A DNA stretch of 39,110 bases from the NCBI GenBank assembly GCA_000785145.2, contig JSZA02000062.1, positions 1-39,110 of the forward strand. Reading direction: 5' to 3'. Below the pieces are notes generated by a model that was given only the letters and a program-made list of their open reading frames with translations, was not told the DNA's origin and made no database searches. Every line of letters begins with the position of its first letter. Positions within the stretch are counted from its first letter, which is position 1. Position numbers and translations under genes: made by a program. The DNA comes from Candidatus Thiomargarita nelsonii (GTDB taxonomy: Bacteria; Pseudomonadota; Gammaproteobacteria; Beggiatoales; Beggiatoaceae). Positions 23,928 to 33,641 of this stretch are shown here, one piece after another.

Positions 23928-26270
23928 CTATAATGGCAGTGATTTGATAACGGGCATATAATAAAGACAAATTAACAGCATCGCATAGCAAGAAGCGGCA
24001 ATATAAAAATTGGTCGAAATACCGAAATAAATCGAGAAAAAGACCGCCAGTGCTGAGCAGAGTACTCCAAAAATACCATTGAGCGCCCAATACCACGGCG
24101 TCTCACTATCACCCTTCACTAATCGCATACCCGTCGGAAAAAATAAGCCCATCAGCATTCCCAATGGAAAAATCACAAGAATAGAAACAAGGATCTTTTT
24201 CAGCATGACTGACGTTATCATGTTTGATATCAGCATAGGCAGAAAAAATTGTGTCAAAATGATGGCTGTTACCATGAAAAGCGGTAACACAAATAACCAA
24301 TGTGTTAATGGCAAACGTGTACTCAAAAAACTACCGATACCCGTGCTAGCGATAATGGTGAATAATAAGATACCTAAAGCATACACAGGATGTCCCAAGA
24401 AAACCGACAACATTTGGATAAGTGCAATTTCTACGAACATAAATCCAGCACCAATCAAAGAAAAGTAAAGTGCTCTGGACCAAATAATTTTAGACTTTTT
24501 CTTCGCCGCGAATAGTGGAAAGATAATCGTCACAAGGGTTAATAACAATAAACTGATGAGAAGTCCTATCAAAGTCAGGGTGGCATGTAAATTGCCAGCT
24601 ATCACGCCAGAACTAAAGCCAGCGTCTGACTGAAAAGCCAGATAAATATGTTGTAACCGCAGCATATTAAAAAAATACGGATTCTCATCTGTCGTTGGCT
24701 CATAATTCAACTCTTTATCTGCTATTGCAGTGCTGAGTTCTTCTAGTGAAGACACAGAAACAATATCTCTCAAAACCTTATGACTGGGTGGCGCACTTGG
24801 TACAATGACAAGATTATAGGCTAAATCAGCACTCACCTTTTTTAATTTGGCAATATCTTGTACACTGAATGCTTGCTTACTCAATAGCAAAGTAGAAATG
24901 TTACCAATCGTGATCATGGCAATATGTTCAGCGGGGTTTTTTATACCCGATTTCAGTAGTGAAGCCACCGCAAGGCTCACAATACGACCCGTTTCTCCGA
25001 GATTATGCGAATCATACCATCTCGAAACCGTCAAAATGCCATCGTCGTGCAGTCGATTCAAAAAGATTTGCCAAGCTTCTGTGGTATAAAGTGCATTTTC
25101 AGACAGAGAAAACGCGCCTACACCAGTGGCTGCCCAGGTGTCTATTAAGGACATTTGAATGATAGAATACTTGTCTTGAGTTCTTGACAAATAACTTCTC
25201 GCTTCATCGACGACAAAAGTCACCTCATCACGATCAGCCAATCCCGCAAATTCTCTAAACTCATTTTGCAATAAATCAATAAAGATTGGATTTACGTCAA
25301 CGCCAATCACTTTTTCATGACCAAATAAAATAGCCCCTTGTAAATCTCTACCGCCACCCACGCCAATAATACAAGCACCGCCTTTTGGACGCAGATAATA
25401 GCCGATATTCGTTACATCAAAACGGAGATGTTCAATATCTTTAAGAGAAGAAAACTTTTGAACGATTGTACCGGCTTCTCCGTCTATATTCATAAAATGT
25501 AGTGGCAAAATTTTTTCCCGTGGTGCGACGGGGCTGGCACCCCAATATTGTGGGGGTAGTTCCAAGCTTTTGAAAACAGCCACGCGAGAAAAAGAATTCC
25601 ACCTTTCTAACAAAACCTGCTCGGCATTTTTAATTTGCCCCTTGATAAAAAAGGGTCCTATTCCATAAGGTGAATTGGAGGCATTGAGAAAAACCGAGCC
25701 GATTAGAATAATGAACAAGCCAAAATATCCAAGCCTAAAACGAAAACTTAATCCCGCTAAAACGCCGATGGCGGCACATAGCAAAATAAAACTGGGCGCG
25801 TCTAATATTTCGAGCCCTCCCAAGACGAGTAGGCAACCGAGTGAGGCACCAATGAGATCACTGGCGTAGATTTTCCCTATCGGCAGTTGATATTGAGTCA
25901 ATACGACGGTGATGACGATACCTGAAAAATAAAAAGGTATAGAACAAGCAATCGTTGCCATCATCAGTGCAAAAAGGCTCATAATGGAGGGCTTTAAAAC
26001 CAACGGTGTTAGACAGAGTATAATGAGGGCAATCGGTGTCACCAGAGAATAACCCAAACAAGCCTTTGCAAGCTTGCCATCTAACTTTTGACTAAACCAA
26101 TTGGGTTTCAAATAAACGGTTACAGCGCCCGCCGTCATACCTAACATCGCTGTCGCAATGGCGAAAAAGGCTAAGTGATACCACGTAATGACACTCAATA
26201 GTCGCGTTAGAGTGATTTCCAATGCGAGTGTGCTAAGTGCTATTAAAAATGTTCCTAAATAAATGTGCAT
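23928..26270 (-). CDS. Membrane-embedded spermidine-synthase-like protein
   Basis: A 780-residue protein with three parts. Residues ~1-215 are about seven membrane helices (LGTFLIALSTLALEITLTRL; a pattern typical of the N-terminus of this group). Residues ~235-440 form a soluble domain with a methyltransferase-like nucleotide fold: GACIIGVGGGRDLQGAI, VIGVDVNPIFIDLL, VVDEARSYLSRTQDKYSII and MSLIDTWAATGVGAF, as in spermidine synthases. From ~555 come further helices to the end. Proteins of this design are annotated 'spermidine synthase' or 'fused MFS/spermidine synthase', but true polyamine synthesis is usually not shown. An ATG at 26270 with a nearby palindrome upstream is used. Neighbouring genes suggest a link to envelope metabolism. 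Confidence 0.85.
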   Translation of the reverse strand: MHIYLGTFLIALSTLALEITLTRLLSVITWYHLAFFAIATAMLGMTAGAVTVYLKPNWFSQKLDGKLAKACLGYSLVTPIALIILCLTPLVLKPSIMSLFALMMATIACSIPFYFSGIVITVVLTQYQLPIGKIYASDLIGASLGCLLVLGGLEILDAPSFILLCAAIGVLAGLSFRFRLGYFGLFIILIGSVFLNASNSPYGIGPFFIKGQIKNAEQVLLERWNSFSRVAVFKSLELPPQYWGASPVAPREKILPLHFMNIDGEAGTIVQKFSSLKDIEHLRFDVTNIGYYLRPKGGACIIGVGGGRDLQGAILFGHEKVIGVDVNPIFIDLLQNEFREFAGLADRDEVTFVVDEARSYLSRTQDKYSIIQMSLIDTWAATGVGAFSLSENALYTTEAWQIFLNRLHDDGILTVSRWYDSHNLGETGRIVSLAVASLLKSGIKNPAEHIAMITIGNISTLLLSKQAFSVQDIAKLKKVSADLAYNLVIVPSAPPSHKVLRDIVSVSSLEELSTAIADKELNYEPTTDENPYFFNMLRLQHIYLAFQSDAGFSSGVIAGNLHATLTLIGLLISLLLLTLVTIIFPLFAAKKKSKIIWSRALYFSLIGAGFMFVEIALIQMLSVFLGHPVYALGILLFTIIASTGIGSFLSTRLPLTHWLFVLPLFMVTAIILTQFFLPMLISNMITSVMLKKILVSILVIFPLGMLMGLFFPTGMRLVKGDSETPWYWALNGIFGVLCSALAVFFSIYFGISTNFYIAASCYAMLLICLYYMPVIKSLPL

Positions 26271-26281
26271 AATTTTTTTGT

Positions 26282-26304
26282 GTCCAAGATAAATCTTGGA
26301 CTCC
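26282..26304. repeat. Short palindromic repeat, CCAAGATAAATCTTGG core, before spermidine-synthase-like gene
   Basis: Family A palindrome lying 12 bp upstream of the minus-strand ATG at 26270, again at leader distance from a start codon. Confidence 0.85.
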
Positions 26305-26448
26305 TGCTATATAATATTTTTGTTGATCTACTTATTTTAATATAATTGGTTTTTGTCACTTCATAAAGTTTATTATGAATAACAAAAATTATCTTTATTT
26401 AAAAAATGGTTTGGGCATTACTTTCAATATAAATCGGAAACTTTGACA

Positions 26449-27486
26449 ATGCATCCCTCTATTGAACTGTTTCGTGGCATAGCGGCATGGATGGTATTAA
26501 CGTCGCATTATGCCTCATTTTTTATACAAGAGCGAAGTCTTCTTAATTTTTTACAGACGGGCGTAGATTTGTTCTTTATTATCAGTGGATTTGTATTTGC
26601 TCCCGCCATTGAGGCTGGCAAGATCGCTGTGATGCCATACTTGATAAGGAGATTTTTTAGAATCTATCCGCTGTATTTGTGTTCACTTTTTTTATATTAT
26701 TGGTTCTCATCTTCAGATCCAAACCAGTTTTCATTTTTTATCAATCATCTGTTTTTTCTGCATACCACCCACTCAGTAGAAGAAGTCAATTTCTTCAATA
26801 TAGCCTATTGGACTCTTCCCATTGAAGCCGAATTTTATTTATTAGTGCCGCTTTTCGTCATCGCGAGATATAAATATTTTATCCACATAATATTTATACT
26901 GGCTATTTTATTGAAAACTATCCTTACTTTTACTTCAGCAGAATTATCAAATCCCAACCTATCAAGCTTTTTAAACTTTCACTTGCCCGGTTTTCTCATT
27001 GAATTTATGGTAGGCATTATATTGTTTAAGCTTTATGTGAAATATAGGGATAAAGAAATACCTATTATGTATCATGTTTTAATCATTATAATAGCTATGA
27101 GCTTATTATCTGGGTTAAGTTTATTCTTTATTTGGCAAGAAAATGATCCAGTCAATGGCAATTTGTTGTTTAAATCCTATTTCCATTTCTGGTGTGCTAT
27201 TAGTTATGCAATACTTTTATTTCCATTTTTGATCACTCTAAAGAAAACAGACTCTTTTTTTTATTCCGCCTGTCTCTTTATGGGTAACATAAGTTATGGC
27301 GTTTATTTGTTCCATAATTTAATGCCGCAAGTTTTGAGCGGTTATAATTTAAGCGGATTAACGGGCTATTTGTTATGTTCATGCGCCACTGTGATTATTA
27401 CTTTAGTTTTTTATTACATCGTCGAAAACCCGTCTCGTCTGTTTGGCCGAAAATTATCCAGCGCTTTAAACACTCCAAGAAAATGA
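26449..27486 (+). CDS. Acyltransferase 3 family membrane protein (OafA/YrhL type)
   Basis: A 345-residue membrane protein of acyltransferase family 3, which transfers acetyl or other acyl groups to sugars of O-antigen, exopolysaccharide or glycolipids. The N-terminal motif IELFRGIAAWMVLTSHYASF with its conserved Arg and His is diagnostic, followed by FIISGFVFAPAI and FRIYPLYL. About ten membrane helices cover the rest, ending with FYYIVENPSRLFGRKL. ATG 26449 is preferred to the in-frame TTG two codons earlier. It lies only 10 bp before the glycosyltransferase fusion gene, so the two are an operon. Confidence 0.9.
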   Translation: MHPSIELFRGIAAWMVLTSHYASFFIQERSLLNFLQTGVDLFFIISGFVFAPAIEAGKIAVMPYLIRRFFRIYPLYLCSLFLYYWFSSSDPNQFSFFINHLFFLHTTHSVEEVNFFNIAYWTLPIEAEFYLLVPLFVIARYKYFIHIIFILAILLKTILTFTSAELSNPNLSSFLNFHLPGFLIEFMVGIILFKLYVKYRDKEIPIMYHVLIIIIAMSLLSGLSLFFIWQENDPVNGNLLFKSYFHFWCAISYAILLFPFLITLKKTDSFFYSACLFMGNISYGVYLFHNLMPQVLSGYNLSGLTGYLLCSCATVIITLVFYYIVENPSRLFGRKLSSALNTPRK

Positions 27487-27496
27487 GATAAAAAAC

Positions 27497-29500
27497 ATGA
27501 AAATACTCATGGTTACGCGAGAAAACCATGCCGACAAACGCTATGGCTTAGGCAGAAGTTTAACACCCTTGATTGAGGAATTGACTCGGCGAGGGATTGA
27601 AGTGGGTTATTTGTGCCAAGCAGACGCTGGTAAGAAAAGCCTTGCCACTATGCGCTCTCTACATGGAATATTAGTCAAACTGTTTGGGGTTTTTTTTAGC
27701 CATACCGAATTTGTGCCCTTGTTGTGGGGCATTTTAGAACGCATCAACATGGGACGTTTGGCAGTCAAAGTGATGGCAAGAGAGCATTATACCCATGTAC
27801 ATTGCCATGATCCTATTATCGCGGCGGGTTATCGTTGGTTTGCGCGGGTGCGTTGGTTTGGCTCTCTACGTCTATGTCATACAGCGCGATGGGGTTTGAC
27901 TGAACACGGTTTTGGTTGCTACGCGCAAGCGTTTCATGAAGATGGTGCTCAGTTAGGGACTGGCGTGATGCGCTGGCTGCGGCGTTGGGAAGCAAAAATA
28001 CTTTTAAAAGCCCAATGGGTCATCACACCAACACGTAGCAGCTTGGCACAATTAGAACGCGATTTGTCGATTTATCCCATTCCCTCCACTTGGCAAGCGA
28101 TTTTTCATCCGCGCCCTGTTTTAAATATTTATCCTAAAATGGAGGCGCGTCAACATTTAGGCTGGGCAACGGAAGATATTTATATCATTGCGGTGGGTCG
28201 TTTTGCCGAATTGAAACAATTTCCCACCTTAATACAAGCTTGTGCCGGCTTACAATATCCACGTTGGAAATTGGTATTGATAGGCGAAGGTGATCGTAGC
28301 GCCTTGCAAGCTTTGGCTACCGAGTTAAACATTGCAGAACGCCTATATTTTGCCATTAGCGATGACATGGGACTCTATTATTCGGCGGCAGATATTTACG
28401 TCAGCACCTCGATCACAGAATCGTTTGGACTGGCTAATTTAGAAGCTTTAGTGATGGGATTGCCTTGTGTGTGTACGGCGGTTGGAGGCGTGCCAGAAGT
28501 GTTAGGAAGTGGCGCACGTTTAGTGCCCGCACGGGATACATTGGCACTCGTTGAGGCATTACAAAGCTTGCTAGACGATACCGATAGTCGCCAATATTGG
28601 GCACAACAAGCACGCCAATGGGTACACAATTGGCCGCCTGATGTCAGCCGCATTGCCGATGCCTACCTAGCGATGTATCAAGCCACCCCCGTACCTCACT
28701 TCACTCGCCCCCCCGCGCCCCCAATATCTCCATGGCGAGATTGGCAACAACAAGTGAATCAATGGCAAATCTGCCCTTTGCCAAAAATGTTGGATTTGCC
28801 TGAACAAGCAAATATTCTCATGATAGCACCACATTCTGATGATGAAACTTTAGGCTGTGGAGGCACATTGGCTTTATTGCAGCAAAAAGCTTGTCATATC
28901 AAAGTCGTGATTATGACGGATGGTAGCCAAGGTGATCCTTTGAATTATACTAAGGGAGATGTGGTGAATTGCCGTCAAGGTGAATCAATAGCCGCCCTTA
29001 ACTTATTAGGCATTGATGATATTGTATTTTTAGGCGAAGCCGACGGCCATTTTCGATACACGCCAACCATTGGCGAGCAACTCTCTTCAATATTAGATAG
29101 TTTTGTTGCAGACTGGATATTCATTCCCTCAGTTTTGGATTATCATCGCGATCATATCGCCGTTAGTTTATCGGTGCTCAGCGTGTGGCAACAACGTGGC
29201 TTTCGAGAACGGGTATTTTTATATGAAATATGGGCACCCGTTCCGGCAACCTGGATAGTCAACGTGAGTAGCGTCGTTGCTCTCAAGCAACAAGCCATGC
29301 AATGTTACCAATTACCATTGAAATATTGTGATTATAAAACCGCTATCAGCGGTCTTGTGAAATACCGAGGCCTTTATTTAATTGAAAAAGAATCGGGACA
29401 GTATGCTGAGGCTTTTATAGAATTGGAGGCAAATTCATGGCGATCAGTTTTGTCACATTTATTCAGTCTTAGAGGTTATCAGGAAGAATTTTTGCGATGA
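27497..29500 (+). CDS. Glycosyltransferase (GT4-like) fused to PIG-L/LmbE deacetylase
   Basis: A 667-residue fusion. Residues ~1-395 are a GT-B glycosyltransferase of family 4 type, with MKILMVTRENHADKRYGLGR at the start, the VGRFAELKQFPTLIQAC segment, YYSAADIYVSTSITESFGLANLEALVMGLP (the ESFG/EA nucleotide-sugar site) and VGGVPEVLG. A Pro-rich linker (TRPPAPPISPWRDW) follows. Residues ~435-667 are a PIG-L/LmbE zinc deacetylase with MIAPHSDDETLGCGG, MTDGSQGDP and DYHRDHIAV, the zinc-binding Asp/His set. The arrangement suggests that a sugar such as GlcNAc is transferred and then de-N-acetylated by one protein, as MshA and MshB do separately in mycothiol synthesis; the product here is unknown. 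Confidence 0.9.
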   Translation: MKILMVTRENHADKRYGLGRSLTPLIEELTRRGIEVGYLCQADAGKKSLATMRSLHGILVKLFGVFFSHTEFVPLLWGILERINMGRLAVKVMAREHYTHVHCHDPIIAAGYRWFARVRWFGSLRLCHTARWGLTEHGFGCYAQAFHEDGAQLGTGVMRWLRRWEAKILLKAQWVITPTRSSLAQLERDLSIYPIPSTWQAIFHPRPVLNIYPKMEARQHLGWATEDIYIIAVGRFAELKQFPTLIQACAGLQYPRWKLVLIGEGDRSALQALATELNIAERLYFAISDDMGLYYSAADIYVSTSITESFGLANLEALVMGLPCVCTAVGGVPEVLGSGARLVPARDTLALVEALQSLLDDTDSRQYWAQQARQWVHNWPPDVSRIADAYLAMYQATPVPHFTRPPAPPISPWRDWQQQVNQWQICPLPKMLDLPEQANILMIAPHSDDETLGCGGTLALLQQKACHIKVVIMTDGSQGDPLNYTKGDVVNCRQGESIAALNLLGIDDIVFLGEADGHFRYTPTIGEQLSSILDSFVADWIFIPSVLDYHRDHIAVSLSVLSVWQQRGFRERVFLYEIWAPVPATWIVNVSSVVALKQQAMQCYQLPLKYCDYKTAISGLVKYRGLYLIEKESGQYAEAFIELEANSWRSVLSHLFSLRGYQEEFLR

Positions 29501-29506
29501 AAATTT

Positions 29507-29529
29507 GGAGTCCAAGATTTATCTTGGAC
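29507..29529. repeat. Short palindromic repeat, CCAAGATTTATCTTGG core, between convergent genes
   Basis: Family A palindrome in the 55-bp gap between the glycosyltransferase fusion and the radical SAM gene. Here it is the only hairpin available as a terminator for either gene. Confidence 0.85.
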
Positions 29530-29555
29530 GCTTGGGCTCCAAAATTTGTGACTTA

Positions 29556-30449
29556 TTATTGTTGCAGTGGCGACTCAAACACCATTTTGCCGAGCGCTGC
29601 GATTGTATAACAATCACAATATTTGGCTTCACTGCACCGAAACATATTTTTTCGCGGCTCTAGGCGACGTGCCTTAATATTACCGCAATCATTAAGTGCT
29701 GGTATATAAGGACAACCTTGGACACTGCCATCATTCCAAATTCTGAAATAGGTCTTTCCAGCAGGGCACAGCACATGGCTATGATTCTTGAAACGTGACG
29801 CAAAATCTTCTTCACGGACTTCCGTAATCAAATGTGAAAAGGCGGCTTGGAGGGCTGACACTTTCGCCTCGTCTACGGCATTGAATGGGTTATTCACATC
29901 TTTGATCAGCACAATTTTTTGACCCACTGGCTCAAATATCGCTTTTTCAAAGAAACTAAGTGCCTCTTCCCACAGATTATTTTCTGGCGGTGACAAAATA
30001 GTACCCAGCATAAAATTATCATCATCACCTTTCTTGTCAATCAAAATCAGTGCATTTTTCCTCCAAACCTCTAAGGCATTCTTATCGACAAGCTGCCGAT
30101 AGTGCATTGTCAGGTTAATATGACGAATTTTATTTAACTGCTGCTCAGTGAGTTCAACAAACTCATGAATCATCACCCCATTGATATCCAAAGCAATTTC
30201 TACATTTCGTTCTAATAAACGAGCCAATTGTTTTTCATTCTTCTTATATCCAGCAAAGTAATCACCTTTTCCCGAAAAAATAAGAGCCGTTTTCTTCTGA
30301 ACATTATCCAGAAAATACTCAATATCTTCAAAGCTCAACGTCGGTTGGTGTTTAACAATTGGGTTGACAATACAATAAGTGCAATCCAGAGAGCAATGCC
30401 CTGATGATGAGACAAAAACAATATATTCTGCATCGGTTTCAATATTCAT
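29556..30449 (-). CDS. Radical SAM protein
   Basis: A 297-residue protein with the CxxxCxxC cluster motif CSLDCTYC at about residues 19-26, which binds a 4Fe-4S cluster for reductive cleavage of S-adenosylmethionine. After the partial TIM-barrel, the C-terminal part has extra cysteines (HVLCPAGKTYFRIWNDGSV, QGCPYI, NDCG, FRCSEAKYCDC) in a SPASM-like arrangement for an auxiliary cluster. This resembles enzymes that modify peptides or act as anaerobic maturases, but no substrate peptide gene was seen beside it. ATG 30449 is used; AAGGAA lies upstream. It begins 24 bp after the dprA-like gene on the same strand, so the two are probably co-transcribed. Confidence 0.85.
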   Translation of the reverse strand: MNIETDAEYIVFVSSSGHCSLDCTYCIVNPIVKHQPTLSFEDIEYFLDNVQKKTALIFSGKGDYFAGYKKNEKQLARLLERNVEIALDINGVMIHEFVELTEQQLNKIRHINLTMHYRQLVDKNALEVWRKNALILIDKKGDDDNFMLGTILSPPENNLWEEALSFFEKAIFEPVGQKIVLIKDVNNPFNAVDEAKVSALQAAFSHLITEVREEDFASRFKNHSHVLCPAGKTYFRIWNDGSVQGCPYIPALNDCGNIKARRLEPRKNMFRCSEAKYCDCYTIAALGKMVFESPLQQ

Positions 30450-30473
30450 CAAAATTTTTCCTTGAGTTGATGT

Positions 30474-31301
30474 TCATGATGATCGAATAAGATAAATCTC
30501 CAATTCATCAAAAATATCTTGGATTGTTTCTACTAATTTGGCACCTTCTTGAATTAATTTATGACAGGATTTCACTAAAGGATTATATATTGATCCCGGC
30601 ATTGCAAAGACTTCACGCCCTTGTTCCAGCGCAAAATAGACTGAATACAGGGCGTTACTCTTATCAGGCGCTTCTATAACTAAAACGCCCACACTTAATC
30701 CACTTATGATACGACTACGACGCTTAAAAGTTTCTGCCGTAATAGCCATTTTATTATAAGGAGAAATTTCTGAAACTAAGGTGGTACAATTTGCATTTTT
30801 AACATGCCCCAAACCTTCAAAAGCCACTCCAATAGTTTTACCAGAGCCAGCCAATGCCCCTTGATGACTTGCCATTTCAATACCTAAACTTAAGCCACCA
30901 GTCAGAGTAAAACCATGCTCAGATAAAGCTTTAGCAAATTGCCAAGAAATTTGTCTAGCAAAGCGGCTGGCTCGCCGTGTGCCTATAATTGCCAATTGAA
31001 TATTATTCAATAATTTATAATCTCCTTTTACAAATAATAAAGGGGGGGGATCATAAATTTCAGCTAACCTAAATGGATAATTTAAGTCAAATAAAGTTAA
31101 GACATGATGATTTTTTTGAGCTAGCCATAACAGGTCCTTTTCTACTGCATTCCAATTAGGATGCCACTGTTTAGCTTCAAAAACGGCACGCGGATTACCA
31201 TAATATTGAATTAAGCGTATAAAATGAATAGGAAATAAAGGAATATGAGCTAAGGCTAACCAATATTCTATATCTTGCTTTGTGTGATATAATATTTTCA
31301 C
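30474..31301 (-). CDS. DprA/Smf-like DNA-processing protein, short form
   Basis: A 275-residue protein with the DprA Rossmann core. Visible are IGTRRASRFARQISWQFAKAL, LTGGLSLGIEMASHQGAL (equivalent to SGLARGID), KTIGVAFEGL and RRSRIISGLSVGVLVIEAP, followed by AMPGSIYNPLVKSCHKLIQEGA. DprA protects incoming single-stranded DNA and loads RecA during natural transformation. It is shorter than the usual 360-380 residues and lacks the C-terminal winged helix. The segment between GVAFEGLG and LVSEISP is shorter than in typical DprA, and the second glycine motif is altered. Either a diverged true DprA or a member of the wider DprA-like group, which also occurs in defence systems. It starts 30 bp from a divergent ATPase gene. 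Confidence 0.82.
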   Translation of the reverse strand: MKILYHTKQDIEYWLALAHIPLFPIHFIRLIQYYGNPRAVFEAKQWHPNWNAVEKDLLWLAQKNHHVLTLFDLNYPFRLAEIYDPPPLLFVKGDYKLLNNIQLAIIGTRRASRFARQISWQFAKALSEHGFTLTGGLSLGIEMASHQGALAGSGKTIGVAFEGLGHVKNANCTTLVSEISPYNKMAITAETFKRRSRIISGLSVGVLVIEAPDKSNALYSVYFALEQGREVFAMPGSIYNPLVKSCHKLIQEGAKLVETIQDIFDELEIYLIRSS

Positions 31302-31331
31302 AGTTATTTTTCAATGAGGTAATTAAGAAAG

Positions 31332-33014
31332 ATGCGTGAATTTAACACCTGTGGTCCCTGTGATCCGAGCCTACATTACACCGTCATACGTGAGGCATTA
31401 ATAGTTGAAGGTCAAGCCAAAGTCGCCAAAGGACGCTTTTTTACCTTGTTTGCCCCGAGACAAGCCGGTAAAACTACTTTTTATCAACAACTCTTGCGGA
31501 AATTAACCGACTCTTATACGCCTATTTGGATTAGCTTAGAAAACTTGGCTACGGTCAATAAAGCGGCATTTTATCATGATGTGGAGATACAACTCAAAGA
31601 AGAATTATTGAATTACGATTATCAGTCGGAAGAGTCCATCACTGATCCGCTCAGCTTAGCCACTTTTTTTAAAACCATTGATCACCCAATCAAGCCGATT
31701 GTGCTGTTTATTGATGAGTTTGAAGGTATTCCGAAAGGTGTTCTGAGTGAAGTGATGCATACTTTTAGAAGAATTTACCATCAAAAGAACCATTATCATT
31801 TACATTCGCTGGTATTGATTGGAGTGAGTACTGTTGCCGAACTCGTCTTGTCTGCCGCTTCACCATTTAATATTGCGGAAGAAATGGAACTGCCGTACTT
31901 CACCGTTGCGGAAGTCAGTTCACTGCTCCAACAGTATCTCGCCGAATCTCAGCAATCATTTACTGACCAAGCGATACAAGCCATTTATGACAATACTAAG
32001 GGGCAACCGGGACTCGTCTGTGCCTTGTGTTCATATTTGGTGGAAAAATTGGTGACTAATCGGAGTCAACCGGTAACCATTGAACACTATTATCAAGCCC
32101 AACATCACTTTTTGACCGAACGCTTTGACAAAAATATCATCAATATTGTTCAAAAAGCCCGCGAAAAAAGAGCTTTTATGTTAAAATTGTTGTTTAATGA
32201 AGAACCGCTCTCGTTCTCGATCCACGAACCTGATTTAGCTTGGCTCTACGCTAACGGTGTGATTGATAATGATAATGGGAATACGGATATCATGGTACCA
32301 CTGTATAAAAAGGTACTAATCACTGCGTTCCGTCCCTTAATCAATGGTGAAAGTCAATATTATCTCAACTCACCTTCTGATACAGTCAACAAATATCTAA
32401 CTCAAGATAATCACTTGAATATCAATGAATTGCTCAACGAATACCGGGCTTATATCCGCCGGCGATGTTTTCGAGCGTTTGACACGGAACATCTGAAAGA
32501 AGCGGCTTGGCATTATTCTTTAGATGGTTTTATCAACTTTTTTATTCAATGTCTTGGAGGAGAGACTTTTGTGGAAGTTCCTTCTGGTCGCGGACGAACC
32601 GATATTCTCATTTTGCACAACAATAAAAGATATGTTATTGAAACCAAGCGCTTTGTTAATCATTATTATTTTCAACAGGGCAAAGGACAATTGGTGGAAT
32701 ATTTAAACTCAGAAGCCCTAAACGAAGGCTATTATGTGGTGTTCAGCAATCAACATCCTGAGACCGATCAACTGTATTCAGAAGAAATTATTCAAGGCAA
32801 ACAACTCTATACTCATATCATTCCGACTAAGTTTGAAACCCCTAGTCGTGTAGCGGTGCCAGATGAACTTAAGTTGAGTCAAGCAGAACAGATTGCCTCT
32901 AAGATGCTACAACAGGGGTTTTCTACTGAACAAATTGCACAACTGACCAGTCTTAGTGAGCCTATAATTGAAGGGTTGAAGGCTTTACAAGACGGTGGAT
33001 TCCATAACCACTGA
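31332..33014 (+). CDS. P-loop ATPase fused to PD-(D/E)XK nuclease-like domain
   Basis: A 560-residue protein. Residues ~1-330 are an AAA-like ATPase with Walker A APRQAGKTT (~42-50), Walker B PIVLFIDEFEG, and sensor-like LVLIGVSTVAEL. Residues ~390-500 contain GRGRTDILILHNNKRYVIETKRF, the D-x(n)-E-x-K core of a PD-(D/E)XK domain. A short helical tail (EQIASKMLQQGFSTEQIAQLTSLS) resembles the Rpn/PDDEXK-type tail seen in transposon-related proteins. Such ATPase-nuclease proteins are very abundant in sulfur bacteria and Bacteroidetes; they are suspected of roles in mobile elements or defence, without firm proof. Its 3' end overlaps the convergent gene at 32985 by 30 bp. Confidence 0.87.
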   Translation: MREFNTCGPCDPSLHYTVIREALIVEGQAKVAKGRFFTLFAPRQAGKTTFYQQLLRKLTDSYTPIWISLENLATVNKAAFYHDVEIQLKEELLNYDYQSEESITDPLSLATFFKTIDHPIKPIVLFIDEFEGIPKGVLSEVMHTFRRIYHQKNHYHLHSLVLIGVSTVAELVLSAASPFNIAEEMELPYFTVAEVSSLLQQYLAESQQSFTDQAIQAIYDNTKGQPGLVCALCSYLVEKLVTNRSQPVTIEHYYQAQHHFLTERFDKNIINIVQKAREKRAFMLKLLFNEEPLSFSIHEPDLAWLYANGVIDNDNGNTDIMVPLYKKVLITAFRPLINGESQYYLNSPSDTVNKYLTQDNHLNINELLNEYRAYIRRRCFRAFDTEHLKEAAWHYSLDGFINFFIQCLGGETFVEVPSGRGRTDILILHNNKRYVIETKRFVNHYYFQQGKGQLVEYLNSEALNEGYYVVFSNQHPETDQLYSEEIIQGKQLYTHIIPTKFETPSRVAVPDELKLSQAEQIASKMLQQGFSTEQIAQLTSLSEPIIEGLKALQDGGFHNH

Positions 33015-33641
33015 ACCACTTTTAATCGCCTCATAAAGTCCAGAATCAAAAATCCACTTCAAAGCCGGATTTTCTTGAGGTGATATTTTTGACTTGACTA
33101 GCTCCTTTAGCCATGAAGCCATAACAAGCTCAAGGTAATAATACTCGCTCACTTTATCGGTTGAAGATATCTGATTCAGATATTTTTCCAAAATCTCTTT
33201 GGCGCTGATGACGTAATCAGGTGCCTTCTCATAATCCATGGGTTCACGATTTTTCCACAGGTAAATAAAATTTGGAACATCTGCTAATAAAAAATAAGGG
33301 CTATTTGGAATACCAGAATGAACCAAGATATTTTTCCGTATTTTGGTCGCCCAATTTTTGGGAACAACGCTCGTCGGGTGCTTTTTAACTTCAACAACCA
33401 ATTGTAATTGTTGTTCTTTCGAGTAAACAGCCACATCAACGCGCTGTTCTACTCTTGCTCCTTGAATTTCCCATTCTCCAGCACGAATTTTCTCTTCTAA
33501 ACAGGGACGACAAACATTCATTTGGGTGCGCCCCGGTGAAGTCCAAACGGCTGTCACTGGCGCGGGCTTCTTTGCGACACATTTATCGGTTTGGATACTA
33601 CAAATGTCAATCATAACGACACCACTCGGTTCGACTTTCAT
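32985..33641 (-). CDS. Putative PD-(D/E)XK nuclease-like protein, 218 residues
   Basis: The segment GARVEQRVDVAVYSKEQQLQLVVEVKKHP gives the D-x(n)-E-x-K pattern (D, then VEVKK) of restriction-type nucleases, similar to the N-terminal domain of type I HsdR or to Uma2-like proteins. An N-terminal CSIQTDKC and a C..C pair (VCRPC) may form a small zinc knuckle. The C-terminal half is helical. The ATG at 33641 overlaps the stop of the metalloprotease-like gene by four bases (ATGA), so they are translated together. Function is unknown; a pairing of protease and nuclease is suggestive of a stress or defence response. Confidence 0.75.
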   Translation of the reverse strand: MKVEPSGVVMIDICSIQTDKCVAKKPAPVTAVWTSPGRTQMNVCRPCLEEKIRAGEWEIQGARVEQRVDVAVYSKEQQLQLVVEVKKHPTSVVPKNWATKIRKNILVHSGIPNSPYFLLADVPNFIYLWKNREPMDYEKAPDYVISAKEILEKYLNQISSTDKVSEYYYLELVMASWLKELVKSKISPQENPALKWIFDSGLYEAIKSGSVVMESTVL

